Assembly: GCA_013538715.1 (NCBI GenBank) | Contig: JACAFH010000002.1 | Location: forward strand, 215,064-279,063 | From: Candidatus Nitrosothermus koennekei | GTDB taxonomy: Archaea > Thermoproteota > Nitrososphaeria > Nitrososphaerales > Nitrosocaldaceae | Direction: 5' to 3' | DNA: 64,000 bases | Part shown: one piece after another, positions 43,617 to 52,886 of the stretch | Layout: each line of letters opens with the position of its first letter | How positions within the stretch are numbered: position 1 is the first letter of the stretch | Notes under the pieces: model-generated | The model's database searches: none | What the model was told of the DNA's origin: nothing | What the model saw: the letters and a program-made list of their open reading frames with translations, nothing else | Made by a program: the position numbers and the translations under genes

Positions 43617-44066
43617 CTAATTATGTTTTATATTTATAGTTCTAGCCAAAGCTATAGTTATTGCTACAAGTGTTACTATGACTATCATACTCCCTAAAGG
43701 AAACTCTGGAGTTACTTTAAGCTCAAACGTTAGAGGATCTCTATCTTGCATCTTGATCATAACCTTGAATGAACCAGAAGATGGAAATTCTACGATATGT
43801 TTAGCGTTTCCGTTACTTGCAAATGAGTCTTTAACCTCTTTTATTATCATGCCGTCTTTCTCAACTATAAAGTCATAATGTATTGGAGTTGGAATGCCAT
43901 CTTTTACAAATTCTAACTTAAATGTTATAAGCTGATTAGGTTTTATCTCTAATGGATCCCATTCTATATTTACAGATATATCATTAGAGGTTAGAACCAA
44001 TGCTCCGCTTACTTGAGCATAGACGATGGGGTTTAAAATTATTAAGAATGATAGTATACTCTTCAT
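43617..44066 (-). CDS. Exported PEF-CTERM protein, about 149 aa
   Basis: A signal peptide (KSILSFLIILNPIVYAQ), an Ig-like domain (ISVNIEWDPLEIKPNQLITF ... GSFKVMIKMQDRDPLTFELKV) and a C-terminal TPEFPLGSMIVIVTLVAITIALARTINIK tail of the PEF-CTERM type. ATG 44066 with a GGAGTG site a few bases upstream is preferred over GTG 44081. It is the first gene of the three-gene exported cluster; the spacing to the next gene is 36 bases. Confidence 0.8.
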   Translation of the reverse strand: MKSILSFLIILNPIVYAQVSGALVLTSNDISVNIEWDPLEIKPNQLITFKLEFVKDGIPTPIHYDFIVEKDGMIIKEVKDSFASNGNAKHIVEFPSSGSFKVMIKMQDRDPLTFELKVTPEFPLGSMIVIVTLVAITIALARTINIKHN

Positions 44067-44131
44067 ATTTACACTCCTCACTCTTCATATAAATTATTTA
44101 CTAAATAAATATATTATAGAAGGAGGAGAGT

Positions 44132-44302
44132 ATGAATATGTGTAGATGTCCTAAAGTAGGTCTTTATGAAGTAGAGTTCAAGTTAGATGGTATGAGGAGT
44201 ATAGCCCAGCATAAAAATTGCGGAGAATTATTATCTGAACAACAGCAAAATGAGATACAGAAGCAGATGTTTAAACTCTGGGGAATTAAAGGGGAAGAAT
44301 GA
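44132..44302 (+). CDS. Small protein, 56 aa
   Basis: A strong Shine-Dalgarno AGGAGGAG (44121-44128) precedes ATG 44132. The protein begins MNMCRCPKVGLYEVEFKLDG, has a third cysteine (KNCGELL) and a helical C-terminus (SEQQQNEIQKQMFKLWGIKGEE). Three cysteines and a histidine could bind a metal. Its TGA overlaps the ATG of the DUF2175-like gene, so it opens a three-gene operon. Family unknown. Confidence 0.65.
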   Translation: MNMCRCPKVGLYEVEFKLDGMRSIAQHKNCGELLSEQQQNEIQKQMFKLWGIKGEE

Positions 44303-44607
44303 TATTGAGTACACAATGGAGATGCTCTATATGCTTAAAACAGATCTTATATAGTGAACTCTTTACATTTTACTCAAAGGGTGCAGTCCATTACACATGC
44401 TTTCGAGAATATGCTAAGAAGAGTTCTATAAAGAGTGTAGATATAATGCTTGAGATGTTAGAGAAAGAACTTAAGATGATAGTTGATTATAAGAGATATA
44501 TAAATGAAGTAAGTGAGGATATAAAACAACTATTAAGCGATAATGAGAAGGATGCTGAGAAGCATGCTGCATTGTTAACAAAGATGATAGATAATATGAT
44601 TAAATGA
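44299..44607 (+). CDS. DUF2175-like zinc finger protein, 102 aa
   Basis: The N-terminus WRCSICLKQILYSELFTFYSKGAVHYTCF is a C-x2-C ... H-x2-C zinc site as in archaeal DUF2175 proteins. A helical tail follows (MLEMLEKELKMIVDYKRYINEVSEDIKQLL). It overlaps the genes on both sides by four bases, indicating translational coupling with the RecA-like ATPase downstream. Function not established. Confidence 0.72.
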   Translation: MILSTQWRCSICLKQILYSELFTFYSKGAVHYTCFREYAKKSSIKSVDIMLEMLEKELKMIVDYKRYINEVSEDIKQLLSDNEKDAEKHAALLTKMIDNMIK

Positions 44608-45206
44608 TAAGCACGAATGTTAAATCATTAGATATATTACTTAATGGTGGAGTAAGATATAATACTCTCATCAATATATATGGAGAGAATGGAAGTGGCA
44701 AGACACAATTCTGCTTCCATATATCGGCGTATGCTGCTAGATCTTTAGGTATACTCTTCATAGACTCACTAAATAACTTTAGACCAGAAAGAGTAATAGA
44801 GATCGCTGATAAGAATGTACTTGAGAATATATATGTCATAAGACCATCTAGCATAGATGATGCTTATAATACATTAAGGAAAGCAAACTATCTAAAAGTA
44901 AGATTGATAATAATAGATGATATTAGCGAACTTGTATTTGATGATATAAATCCTGAAGAGAGATTAGTATGGTTCATACACAAGATACTACTCTTAGCAA
45001 TTAAATATGAATTATCTGTTATTATTACAAATAGAATAGCATATGATACTAGACAGAAGTATGATTACATTATAAGTAGATACACTCATTTCAAGATAAA
45101 ATTTAGTAAGATAAATGGTATACATTATGCTCATCTTTTACATCCTTATGATAGGATAACGTACTTTAGAATAGGTAAGAAAGGTTTGGTGGATGTTTAT
45201 CTATAG
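44604..45206 (+). CDS. RecA/RadB-like ATPase, 200 aa
   Basis: A RecA-core protein: Walker A GENGSGKT (27-34), preceded by [19 protein letters not shown] as in RadA/RadB/KaiC, and Walker [12 protein letters not shown] (about 99-109). It lacks the N-terminal HhH domain of RadA, so it is a RadB-type or other RecA paralogue. A recombination or repair accessory role is the family expectation. Last gene of the operon, convergent with cdc48 with a 10-base overlap. Confidence 0.8.
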   Translation: MISTNVKSLDILLNGGVRYNTLINIYGENGSGKTQFCFHISAYAARSLGILFIDSLNNFRPERVIEIADKNVLENIYVIRPSSIDDAYNTLRKANYLKVRLIIIDDISELVFDDINPEERLVWFIHKILLLAIKYELSVIITNRIAYDTRQKYDYIISRYTHFKIKFSKINGIHYAHLLHPYDRITYFRIGKKGLVDVYL

Positions 45207-47380
45207 TATGGCACGGTAACCTTTTCACCTGGTTTACCTTCTTTCTGTTGTTTTATCTTCTTTAATGCATCTTCAAAGTGTTTTAATTGTATTTGTGCTT
45301 CCTTAACGTGCAAATTAGCCTCTTCTGGTGTTGGATATTTTGCTAGATATTCATGTAATACTAGAGAGACTGCAGTATTTGCTACTGCTGCCATATCAGC
45401 ACCACTAAAACCTTCACAACTATCTGCTATCTTTGTAAGATCTACATCTGCTGCTAATGGCTTATCTTTACAATGTATCTCAAGTATCTTTCTTCTAGTC
45501 TCTTTATCTGGTAATGGAACGTAGATCAATTTATCGAATCTTCCAGGTCTTAGTAGCGCTGTATCTATCATATCTATCCTATTTGTTGCTGCTAATACTA
45601 TTACGCCTTGTAAAGTCTGTATACCATCAAGTTCTGTAAGTAATTGACTTACTACTCTTTCTGTAACCATACTATCTCCTCCTATCCCACGCATTGGAGC
45701 AAGTGAATCTATCTCATCAAAGAAGATCACACATGGTGATGCCTGTCTTGCTCTCCTAAATACCTCTCTTATTCCTCTCTCACTCTCTCCAACCCATTTA
45801 GAGAGTAATTCTGGACCCCTAATACTTATGAAATTCGCTTCACTCTCAGTAGCAACAGCTTTAGCAAGCATTGTTTTACCAGTCCCACTAGGGCCATGTA
45901 ATAGAACACCTTTTGGCATAGTATGTCCTAACTTATCATAAAGTTCGGGATAGCGCATTGGCCATTCTATAGCCTCTTGTAACTGTCTCTTTACATCCTC
46001 TAAACCACCTATATCACTCCATTTTACATCTGGACTTTCAAGATACACTTCACGCATTGCAGATGGTGTTATCTCTTTTAATGCTTCCTCAAAGTCATTC
46101 ATGGTAACTATTAATTTGTTTAATAATTCAGGTGGCAGCTTTTCGTCAGACATATTAAGCTCTGGCAATAATCTTCTTAAGCATTTCATTGCTGCTTCTT
46201 TACATAGATATTCTAGATCTGCACCTACAAAACCATGAGTCATAGATGCTATCCTATCTATGTTTACTGCATTAGCTGGATCTGTAGCAAGTGGCATATT
46301 TCTAGTATGTATCATAAGTATCTCTAATCTTCCCTTCTTATCTGGGACTCTAATCTCTATCTCTCTGTCAAACCTTCCTGGTCTTCTTAATGCTGGATCT
46401 ATAGCATTTGGTCTATTTGTTGCTGCTATTACCACAACCTTACCCCTGGCCTCTAAACCATCCATTAGTGATAGTAATTGACTAACTACTCTCCTCTCTA
46501 CTTCACCTGTAACCTCTTCTCTCTTTGGAGCGATAGAGTCTATCTCATCTATAAATACTATACTTGGAGCCTTCTCCTTTGCTTCTTTAAAGATCTCTCT
46601 TAACCTTGCTTCACTCTCTCCATAGAACTTACTCATTATCTCAGGACCACTAATGCTTATGAAATGGGCATTACTCTCATTTGCTACTGCCTTTGCTAAT
46701 AGTGTTTTACCAGTTCCAGGTGGACCGTAAAGCAATACGCCTTTTGGTGCTTCTATACCCAATTTCTCAAATATCTCTGGATGTCTTAAAGGCAACTCTA
46801 TCATCTCTCTTACCTTTTGTATCTCTTCTTTTAATCCTCCAATATCCTCATATGTTACCTGTGGTACACCTCTTATCTGTTCTCCCTTTTCTGCTATATG
46901 AAATACAGTCTTTTGTGTTACTAATACTGCCTCTGCTGCAGGATTTATACCTATAACTTGAAATGTTAACCTACCACCAAAATAAGGAACCATTACATTA
47001 TCGCCTTTGATCAATGGAACACTATCTAGTGCATCTGCAAGATAGCGTTCATCTATTGGGGGTATCGATTCTAGAGGTGCTACTATTACCTTATCTGCTG
47101 GAACAGCTTTTATCTTCCTAACTATAACTGTATCGCCTATAGCAATACCTGCATTATTTCTTACTAGTCCATCTATTCTTATTATGCCTTTACCTTCGTC
47201 CGAAGGATATAAAGGAAGTGATTTTGCTACCGTCCTTCTCTTTCCTCTAATCTCTATTATATCACCTGTTGATGCACCTAAAGAATCCATTGAATCGTAA
47301 TCTATTCTAGCTACACCCCTACCTACATCTCTTGTATAAGCCTCCAATACTCTTAATGTTAATGTTCTTTGGGCTTCCAT
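45197..47380 (-). CDS. CDC48/VCP-type AAA ATPase
   Basis: 727 residues: an N-domain with the CDC48 double-psi barrel ([24 protein letters not shown]), then two AAA modules, each with Walker A (GPPGTGKT and GPSGTGKT), Walker B ([14 protein letters not shown] and [13 protein letters not shown]), arginine fingers (RRPGRFD) and sensor asparagines ([14 protein letters not shown]). The protein ends PYYR, a hydrophobic-Tyr-X tail that can dock on the 20S proteasome. It unfolds proteins for degradation. It diverges from ribosomal protein L2. Confidence 0.96.
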   Translation of the reverse strand: MEAQRTLTLRVLEAYTRDVGRGVARIDYDSMDSLGASTGDIIEIRGKRRTVAKSLPLYPSDEGKGIIRIDGLVRNNAGIAIGDTVIVRKIKAVPADKVIVAPLESIPPIDERYLADALDSVPLIKGDNVMVPYFGGRLTFQVIGINPAAEAVLVTQKTVFHIAEKGEQIRGVPQVTYEDIGGLKEEIQKVREMIELPLRHPEIFEKLGIEAPKGVLLYGPPGTGKTLLAKAVANESNAHFISISGPEIMSKFYGESEARLREIFKEAKEKAPSIVFIDEIDSIAPKREEVTGEVERRVVSQLLSLMDGLEARGKVVVIAATNRPNAIDPALRRPGRFDREIEIRVPDKKGRLEILMIHTRNMPLATDPANAVNIDRIASMTHGFVGADLEYLCKEAAMKCLRRLLPELNMSDEKLPPELLNKLIVTMNDFEEALKEITPSAMREVYLESPDVKWSDIGGLEDVKRQLQEAIEWPMRYPELYDKLGHTMPKGVLLHGPSGTGKTMLAKAVATESEANFISIRGPELLSKWVGESERGIREVFRRARQASPCVIFFDEIDSLAPMRGIGGDSMVTERVVSQLLTELDGIQTLQGVIVLAATNRIDMIDTALLRPGRFDKLIYVPLPDKETRRKILEIHCKDKPLAADVDLTKIADSCEGFSGADMAAVANTAVSLVLHEYLAKYPTPEEANLHVKEAQIQLKHFEDALKKIKQQKEGKPGEKVTVPYYR

Positions 47381-47505
47381 ACTCTCACCTTAATTTCTCA
47401 TTCACCCTTTATTACTCTTCCTACAATTACGCAATAATACTATATAAATATAAGTTCGTCATAAAACATACCTATAAATATTGTTTAGAGGATAGGAATT
47501 TAATC

Positions 47506-48237
47506 ATGGGTAAAGCAATTTTAGTTCAGAGAAGAGGAAGAGGAGGTAAACAGTTCCAAGCAAGGAAGACTCATAAATTAGGTGCAGTAGGTTATCCTTT
47601 ATACGATATTAATGATAGTCACAATGGCAAGGTAATAGCATTAAGACATGAAAGAGGTAGGGATGCTCCTCTTGCATTAATAGAATTTGATGATGGAAAG
47701 AGAGCTTATCTACCAGCAGTAGAAAAGTTAGAAGAAGGTTCTATAATAAGTGCTTCACCAAATGCTTCGCCTACTTTCATGAATATATTACCATTATCTA
47801 ATATACCAGATGGAACTCCTATATGCTGTATAGAAAAGAATTTTGGTGATGGAGGTAGATTGGTTAGGAGTGCTGGTTCACATGCTACTGTATTTGGTCA
47901 TACTAGCAAATTTGTAACAATAAGATTACCATCTGGTAAATTTATGCAACTTGATCCAAAGTGTAGAGCTTTAATAGGTATAGTTGCAGGAGGAGGAAGA
48001 TTAGAGAAACCGTTGTTAAAGGCTGGAAAGAGATATCATATTGCTAGAACAAAAGGTAGGAAGTTCCCAAGTATAAGAGGGGTAGCTGTAGCAGTAGTAT
48101 ACCATCCTCATGGTGGAGGAAGGCATCAGCATCCTGGAAGACCTACAACAGTTAGTAGAAATACACCTCCAGGAAGAAAAGTTGGAAATATAGCAGCTAG
48201 AAAGACTGGAAGGACAAGGATAAGAAAGATAAGATAA
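47506..48237 (+). CDS. rpl2: Ribosomal protein L2
   Basis: 243 residues from ATG 47506 (an upstream in-frame extension is rejected): MGKAILVQRRGRGGKQF, LIEFDDGKRAYLPA, GDGGRLVRSAGSHATVFGH and the peptidyl-transferase-proximal RGVAVAVVYHPHGGGRHQHPGRPTTVSRNTPPGRKVG loop. An archaeal-type L2 outside the large ribosomal operons, as is usual when it stands alone. TATA-like sequences at about 47476. Confidence 0.96.
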   Translation: MGKAILVQRRGRGGKQFQARKTHKLGAVGYPLYDINDSHNGKVIALRHERGRDAPLALIEFDDGKRAYLPAVEKLEEGSIISASPNASPTFMNILPLSNIPDGTPICCIEKNFGDGGRLVRSAGSHATVFGHTSKFVTIRLPSGKFMQLDPKCRALIGIVAGGGRLEKPLLKAGKRYHIARTKGRKFPSIRGVAVAVVYHPHGGGRHQHPGRPTTVSRNTPPGRKVGNIAARKTGRTRIRKIR

Positions 48238-48392
48238 ATAATTCTAAGATAATTTTATAATCTATACGTATTGTATAATAAAGATAGGATCTTCATTTGT
48301 AAAAAAATGTTATTTCGCAAGTCAATAATAACGTGGATAATGATAACCTTTAAATAAGTACTCTTAGAAGGATTTACCTAGATCAATAAAAG

Positions 48393-49703
48393 ATGGGCGA
48401 TAAGCTAAAATCTCAAATAGAGTATTCAGAAAACATAAATAGATTTCTAAGCACTCTAGAGATAGATGAACTGATCAGAAGATATAGCACTCCGTTGTAT
48501 GTAATAGATGAGAATACACTTCATAGGAAAGTAAAAGAGCTACGTGATGCATACTCTAGTTTTAAAGGTAAGACTGAAATAGCTTACTCTATAAAGGCGA
48601 ATTTTAACCCCTCAATTATAGTAGCGCTTATGAAAGATGATATAATGTTTGATTTAACAGCAATAGAAGAGTTATACTTCTATCAAAGATGCAAAGGTGA
48701 TTTAAAGAGGATTATCTACACTACTGTTGCAGAAGAATATGAAGAGTATCTACATGTTTTAAAGAATGGTGTTGAAAGAGTAGTTATAAGTTCGTATAAT
48801 GGCTTATTGAATCTTATAGACGCTGCAAGAACTATAGATGTTAAACCAAAGACACTAATAAGAATAAATCCAGAAGTTGGAGTAAAGGCAAGTATAAAAG
48901 CATCATATAGAGACGGAAAGTTTGGAGTTCCTCTATATACTAATACTGCAGATAATGCTATGCATATATTAGAACATATAATAAGAGAAGAGAACTTACA
49001 ATTTGATGGATTTCATTTTCATCTCGGTTCACAAATAACAGACCCTACGTGTTTTATAAACGCCTTGGCTAAACTTGATCAATTTATAACAAAGGCAAAA
49101 GACACTTACGATATCAAAGTAAATACATTAGATATTGGAGGCGGAACACCTATCTTCTATGGAGAGACAGTTCCTACACCATCTACCATTGCTTCGTCTA
49201 TGATAGATAAACTAAACAATATGTCTTATAGGCATGGAATTACGAATTTGATAGTAGAGAGTGGAAGATATATAACAGCAGAGTCAATGATTATGTTATC
49301 CAAAGTAGTAAACGTGAAAGAGTATAATAATGATAAATTTGCAATTTTAGACGCTGGGTATCATCTGTTATTAGATGCAGCATTATTGAAGCAACAATAT
49401 CCTCAAGAAGTGATTAGATATGATAAAGGAAAGAGTAATAAGAATATACATCTAGCAGGCAGGTTATGTGATACATATGATATATTTCCTAAATCAAAGA
49501 TATCAAAGTTAGACGATGTTGATATAAACTCATATATAGTATTCTATAATGTAGGAGCATACTCGATCGTATTTAACATGCCTTTCCATTGTCAGACTAA
49601 ACCTGCTGTAGTTATGAAAGACTCTAATGGCAATCTTAGATTGGTTAGAAAAGAACAGAAGATAGAGGATCTATTTATGGAAGAGGGTGGAGAACTACTC
49701 TAA
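48393..49703 (+). CDS. lysA: Group IV PLP decarboxylase, probably diaminopimelate decarboxylase
   Basis: 436 residues: the PLP lysine in EIAYSIKANFNPSIIVALM, the HFHLGSQI motif, the phosphate-binding LDIGGGTP, ESGRYI and the C-terminal LCDTYDIFPKSK with the active-site cysteine at the dimer interface. The HFHLGSQI context favours DAP decarboxylase (lysine synthesis), but the CDTYD rather than CESGD motif leaves room for an ornithine/arginine or carboxynorspermidine type. No other lysine gene is adjacent. Confidence 0.85.
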   Translation: MGDKLKSQIEYSENINRFLSTLEIDELIRRYSTPLYVIDENTLHRKVKELRDAYSSFKGKTEIAYSIKANFNPSIIVALMKDDIMFDLTAIEELYFYQRCKGDLKRIIYTTVAEEYEEYLHVLKNGVERVVISSYNGLLNLIDAARTIDVKPKTLIRINPEVGVKASIKASYRDGKFGVPLYTNTADNAMHILEHIIREENLQFDGFHFHLGSQITDPTCFINALAKLDQFITKAKDTYDIKVNTLDIGGGTPIFYGETVPTPSTIASSMIDKLNNMSYRHGITNLIVESGRYITAESMIMLSKVVNVKEYNNDKFAILDAGYHLLLDAALLKQQYPQEVIRYDKGKSNKNIHLAGRLCDTYDIFPKSKISKLDDVDINSYIVFYNVGAYSIVFNMPFHCQTKPAVVMKDSNGNLRLVRKEQKIEDLFMEEGGELL

Positions 49704-49739
49704 GACTTAAATACTTCTATTATTTAAGATTAAGATAAT

Positions 49740-50015
49740 TTGCGCGTAAGGGCACATATACTAATTAGTGGCAAGGTTCAAGGTGTGTACTTTAGACAGA
49801 ATATGAAACAAGTTGCTAAAAGACATAATGTAACTGGTTGGGTTACTAATCTTAAAAATGGAAAAGTGGAAGCAATACTTGAAGGAGATAATATGAGTGT
49901 AAACGAGGTTATAGAATGGTGTCACGTAGGACCAGCAACAGCAAGAGTGGAGAATGTTGAGGTAAAGTTTGAGGATTATAAAGGTGAATTTGATTCATTT
50001 AACATAATATATTAG
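49740..50015 (+). CDS. Acylphosphatase
   Basis: 91 residues starting at TTG 49740: ISGKVQGVYFRQNMKQVAKR (catalytic arginine in the P-loop-like VQGVYFR) and GWVTNLKNGKVEAILEGD (catalytic asparagine). It hydrolyses acyl phosphates such as 1,3-bisphosphoglycerate or carbamoyl phosphate. It ends one base before the 3' end of the convergent SRP RNA gene. Confidence 0.93.
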   Translation: MRVRAHILISGKVQGVYFRQNMKQVAKRHNVTGWVTNLKNGKVEAILEGDNMSVNEVIEWCHVGPATARVENVEVKFEDYKGEFDSFNIIY

Positions 50016-50016
50016 T

Positions 50017-50336
50017 GCGGTAGTAGCCTACTGGTTCCAACGAATACTATATGCCCAATCTCAAGCATTGTAGGATCACTCACGTGATCGTCAAAGCGTA
50101 GATACTCCACCTTAGGGCTGCCCCCTCCCGGATCTCGCCCGTTTCGATGGTTCGACTATAGATACCATCCCTTCGGATGGCTCTTAGCCTGTACCCACCC
50201 ATGACGGCGTAAGCTCATCTCCACATTGCAAGCAGGTGCATATAGTACTCGAATTTACCCAGTAGTTACTGGTTCCTGCATAAAGCCGGTTTCAAGTACA
50301 GGGCACGGCTAGCGCCCTAACCCTCCCTACTACCGC
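50017..50336 (-). ncRNA. SRP RNA (7S)
   Basis: 320 bases whose ends pair perfectly (GCGGTAGTAG with CTACTACCGC), GC-rich against an AT-rich background. The minus-strand order is: the Alu domain (GTGCCCTGTACTTGAAACCGGC region), then the S domain with helix 6 capped CCATCCGAAGGGATGG (the SRP19-binding GNAR tetraloop) and helix 8 with the SRP54 site GATCCGGGAGGGGGCAGCCC. This is the RNA scaffold for SRP19 (gene at 19588) and SRP54. It lies between two genes and touches the acylphosphatase gene. Confidence 0.92.
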
Positions 50337-50363
50337 ATTATTACTATTGATAAACAATTATAT

Positions 50364-51278
50364 CTAGATTTTCGTTACCAACATCTTCATCTTACACGCT
50401 GAGCATATATCCATCGAAGAATCCATATTACATATATTACACTTTTTATGTTTCTCATTACCTTTTATCATCTCACTAATCTTTAGTATGCTATTAAACA
50501 TGTTATATTTTATACCAGCGTGTTCTTTCTCAAGGCTATTAAGAAATCTTCTAATATCGTTTCTTATACTCTCATTCATATAAGGACACTGATCTGCTTG
50601 AAATGGTATATTATTTATCATTGCATAAAATATTATCTCATTTTCATATATACTAATTAATGGTTTGATCTTTCTAAGACCCCGAGCATATCTGATGGGT
50701 TTAGGATGCATAAATCCTATCCTATCTATATCTCCTGCAAATACATTCATAAAAAATGTTTGAACATAATCATCTAGATTATGTGCAGTAGCAAGTACAT
50801 CAGCATCTACTTTAGATGCTGCTATATCTAATGCCCTTCTTCTAAATGTGCCACAGATTGAACATGAAGATAGTTTTAGAGAATTAGTATCTCTAATAAT
50901 TAACATCTCATCTAAAGTATTATTAAATAGTTCTTTATATGAGAATATACGATGTTCTACTCCTAAAGCCTTACTAAACTCACTTGCTATAGCAAGTGAT
51001 TCTTCTCTATAATTGCTTATCCCTTCATCAATAGTTATTGCTATCAATCTATTATTATGCTTCTTTGATAAGATATTAAGAATATAAAGCAACGTTAAAC
51101 TATCCTTACCACCCGATACTCCAACTGCTATAGCATCACCATATTCTATCATTGAATATTGTGATATGGTCTTTGCTACCTTCATAACTATGGAAGAGGA
51201 GAAGCATGTTGCACATAATAGCTCACCTGAATATACTCTTCTATATACTGCTGTTTCAGAGCATCTAATGCATTTCAT
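50364..51278 (-). CDS. tRNA 2-thiolation ATPase (TtuA/Ncs6 family)
   Basis: 304 residues from ATG 51278 (an upstream in-frame extension is not supported). N-terminal zinc site KCIRC ... LLCATC, the PP-loop GVSGGKDSLTLL, catalytic cysteines CSIC (in SSCSICGTFRRRALD) and DQCPYM, which hold a 4Fe-4S cluster in TtuA, and a C-terminal zinc finger KCNICNMDSSMDICSACK. It adenylates and thiolates uridine in tRNA (54 or 34), typically taking sulfur from a ubiquitin-like carrier such as the one fused to an E1 at 60291. Confidence 0.9.
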   Translation of the reverse strand: MKCIRCSETAVYRRVYSGELLCATCFSSSIVMKVAKTISQYSMIEYGDAIAVGVSGGKDSLTLLYILNILSKKHNNRLIAITIDEGISNYREESLAIASEFSKALGVEHRIFSYKELFNNTLDEMLIIRDTNSLKLSSCSICGTFRRRALDIAASKVDADVLATAHNLDDYVQTFFMNVFAGDIDRIGFMHPKPIRYARGLRKIKPLISIYENEIIFYAMINNIPFQADQCPYMNESIRNDIRRFLNSLEKEHAGIKYNMFNSILKISEMIKGNEKHKKCNICNMDSSMDICSACKMKMLVTKI

Positions 51279-51488
51279 ATTAATGATTATAGAATACTTA
51301 TTAATAAACAAAATGGATAATAACGTTTGATGATGCAAAAACTATGTGTTCGTTATTTGTGATTAGTTTATATAATGTAAATAATAACAATTATAGTAGT
51401 ATTTAATAAATTAATTTAATATTATACAATAAAAGTTGTAATGAAAAGATTTTTAAAGGAATTAATACTATATTATAATTGATGATAT

Positions 51489-51719
51489 ATGAGCTCAGTA
51501 AGTCTAGATCCCAAGAGAATATTTAACAAAAATGTAATGACTAGTGACAGATATGTACATGGTGGAATAGTTGGTACTACTGAAGACTCGATCATCATTA
51601 TGGAAGGTGCTGTTAGAGCAAAGAGGTATATAATACCAAAATCTCTTATTAGAGAATATGATGGTAGCTATGTTCACTTGACAATAACAGAGAGCGAACT
51701 ATCAAAATATAGAAAATAA
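51489..51719 (+). CDS. Small beta-barrel-like protein, 76 aa
   Basis: The pattern RYVHGGIVGTTEDSIIIMEGAVRAKRYIIPKSLIREYDGSYVHLTITESELSKY resembles PRC-barrel domains, with alternating short strands and the I-P-K-S-L-I turn. A basic N-terminus (PKRIFNKN). The promoter holds TTTTTAAAGG at 51448-51457. It is convergent with the 51720 gene, the two stop codons abutting. Function unknown. Confidence 0.6.
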   Translation: MSSVSLDPKRIFNKNVMTSDRYVHGGIVGTTEDSIIIMEGAVRAKRYIIPKSLIREYDGSYVHLTITESELSKYRK

Positions 51720-52457
51720 CTATTTTTTATCAAATCTTTCCTCTATAATCTTTTCAACCCTATTTGTTATCTTTCTAATCATATTCTCTATCCTAGTTTT
51801 TGGATCAGAGCCTAAAATACTCTCTATCTCTTTTGATATAACAAATTCTCCTACTATCATTATCTGAGTATTATCATCTTGTTCAGTAAAAGTTTCTATT
51901 ATCTTACTTCCTACCATATAACCAGAGATTATCTCTATCTCATGCACAGCTGGTATATAGTCTGTATGTTTTGCTATTTGCTTAAATGTTAATCCATCTA
52001 TGCTTATCTCTTCTTCTAGCACTATTGTATTTTCGCTCTTATTTATCACGTCAAGTCTCTTAATATACTCAGGCATCTCTTCTTGTAATCTTTGATAATT
52101 AGTTACAAAATTATAAACTATCTTTCTTGGTGCCCGTATAAAAGCTGATGAGATTATCTTTATTCTCTTCCCACTTTGATTTCCAAGTATGAAACTTCTT
52201 GTTAGATTTATTATATCAATCCTACCAGTTTGTATCTTTTGATCCGTAAGTAACATATGTAGTATATTATCAGAAATAACATCGTCAATAACAAATTCTA
52301 TCTTTGTAGTATTATATGCGTCAAATCTTATAGCGCTCTTAGGATTAATATTCTCTGTTAATGTTACAGTAATATCATTTATATTCTCTATAGACGATAA
52401 GCGTTCTAATACGTAGTGCAATACATCTCTTGATACGATGATATCTATCTTCTGCAT
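51720..52457 (-). CDS. Possible SRPBCC/START-like domain protein, 245 aa
   Basis: Residues 95-235 look like a polyketide-cyclase/SRPBCC fold: ISSAFIRAPRKIVYNFVTNYQRLQEEMPEYIKRLDVI resembles the strand, helix and helix start of that fold, and the end is a long C-terminal helix (IENMIRKITNRVEKIIEERF). Residues 1-90 are an additional alpha/beta domain. Such proteins bind hydrophobic ligands or lipids. The assignment is tentative. Confidence 0.6.
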   Translation of the reverse strand: MQKIDIIVSRDVLHYVLERLSSIENINDITVTLTENINPKSAIRFDAYNTTKIEFVIDDVISDNILHMLLTDQKIQTGRIDIINLTRSFILGNQSGKRIKIISSAFIRAPRKIVYNFVTNYQRLQEEMPEYIKRLDVINKSENTIVLEEEISIDGLTFKQIAKHTDYIPAVHEIEIISGYMVGSKIIETFTEQDDNTQIMIVGEFVISKEIESILGSDPKTRIENMIRKITNRVEKIIEERFDKK

Positions 52458-52502
52458 TAAGCAAAATTAATGTAAGATCGTTAATATATCTATTTAATAA
52501 TT

Positions 52503-52576
52503 GGGGGCGTGGGCTAGCTTGGTATGCTTCGAGTCTCGGGCACTCGCGGTCAGGGGTTCAAATCCCCTCGCTCCCA
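52503..52576 (+). tRNA. tRNA-Pro (CGG anticodon)
   Basis: Acceptor GGGGGCG/CGCTCCC (one G-T pair) with discriminator A, D arm GGC ... GCT with the AGCTTGG loop, anticodon stem CGAGT/ACTCG with loop CTCGGGC (anticodon CGG, reading CCG) and T arm AGGGG-TTCAAAT-CCCCT. No intron and no encoded CCA. TATA-like TTAATATATCTATTTAA lies just upstream. Confidence 0.95.
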
Positions 52577-52886
52577 TCATTATAAACCTCAAAAATTAGT
52601 TATTTTAGTTATATTTGTTACATATTAGATAGTTTTATCAATTTATTATATATTTATTCAATACTATAAATATTATTAAATTAAATATACAAGTATATTG
52701 CAAATATATAACTATTGATTGTAACATTATATACTCATTGCTAGATGCTAAAGATAATAGTTTTATGATATTGTGAAGTTCATATATTTATTCATATATT
52801 ATTACCTATTGTATATTGCACCTAAAACAATAATTAACATGTTATATATTCTTAATAGTTATATATTCAAATTACTATTTAATGTT
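52577..52886. other. Intergenic between tRNA-Pro and porGD, nothing recognised
   Basis: 310 bases of very AT-rich DNA with runs of TATA-like sequence. An in-frame extension of the next gene starts at 52773 but its translation is a low-complexity hydrophobic string without family support, so I treat it as non-coding. It should contain the promoter of the oxidoreductase operon. Confidence 0.4.

Noticed and set aside
47332..47505. N-terminal extension of ribosomal protein L2
   Set aside because: The frame runs over the cdc48 start region; the conserved L2 start MGKAILVQRRG lies at 47506.
52773..52886. N-terminal extension of the gamma-delta oxidoreductase subunit
   Set aside because: Low-complexity hydrophobic translation, no similarity to the family start, and a proper ATG at 52887.
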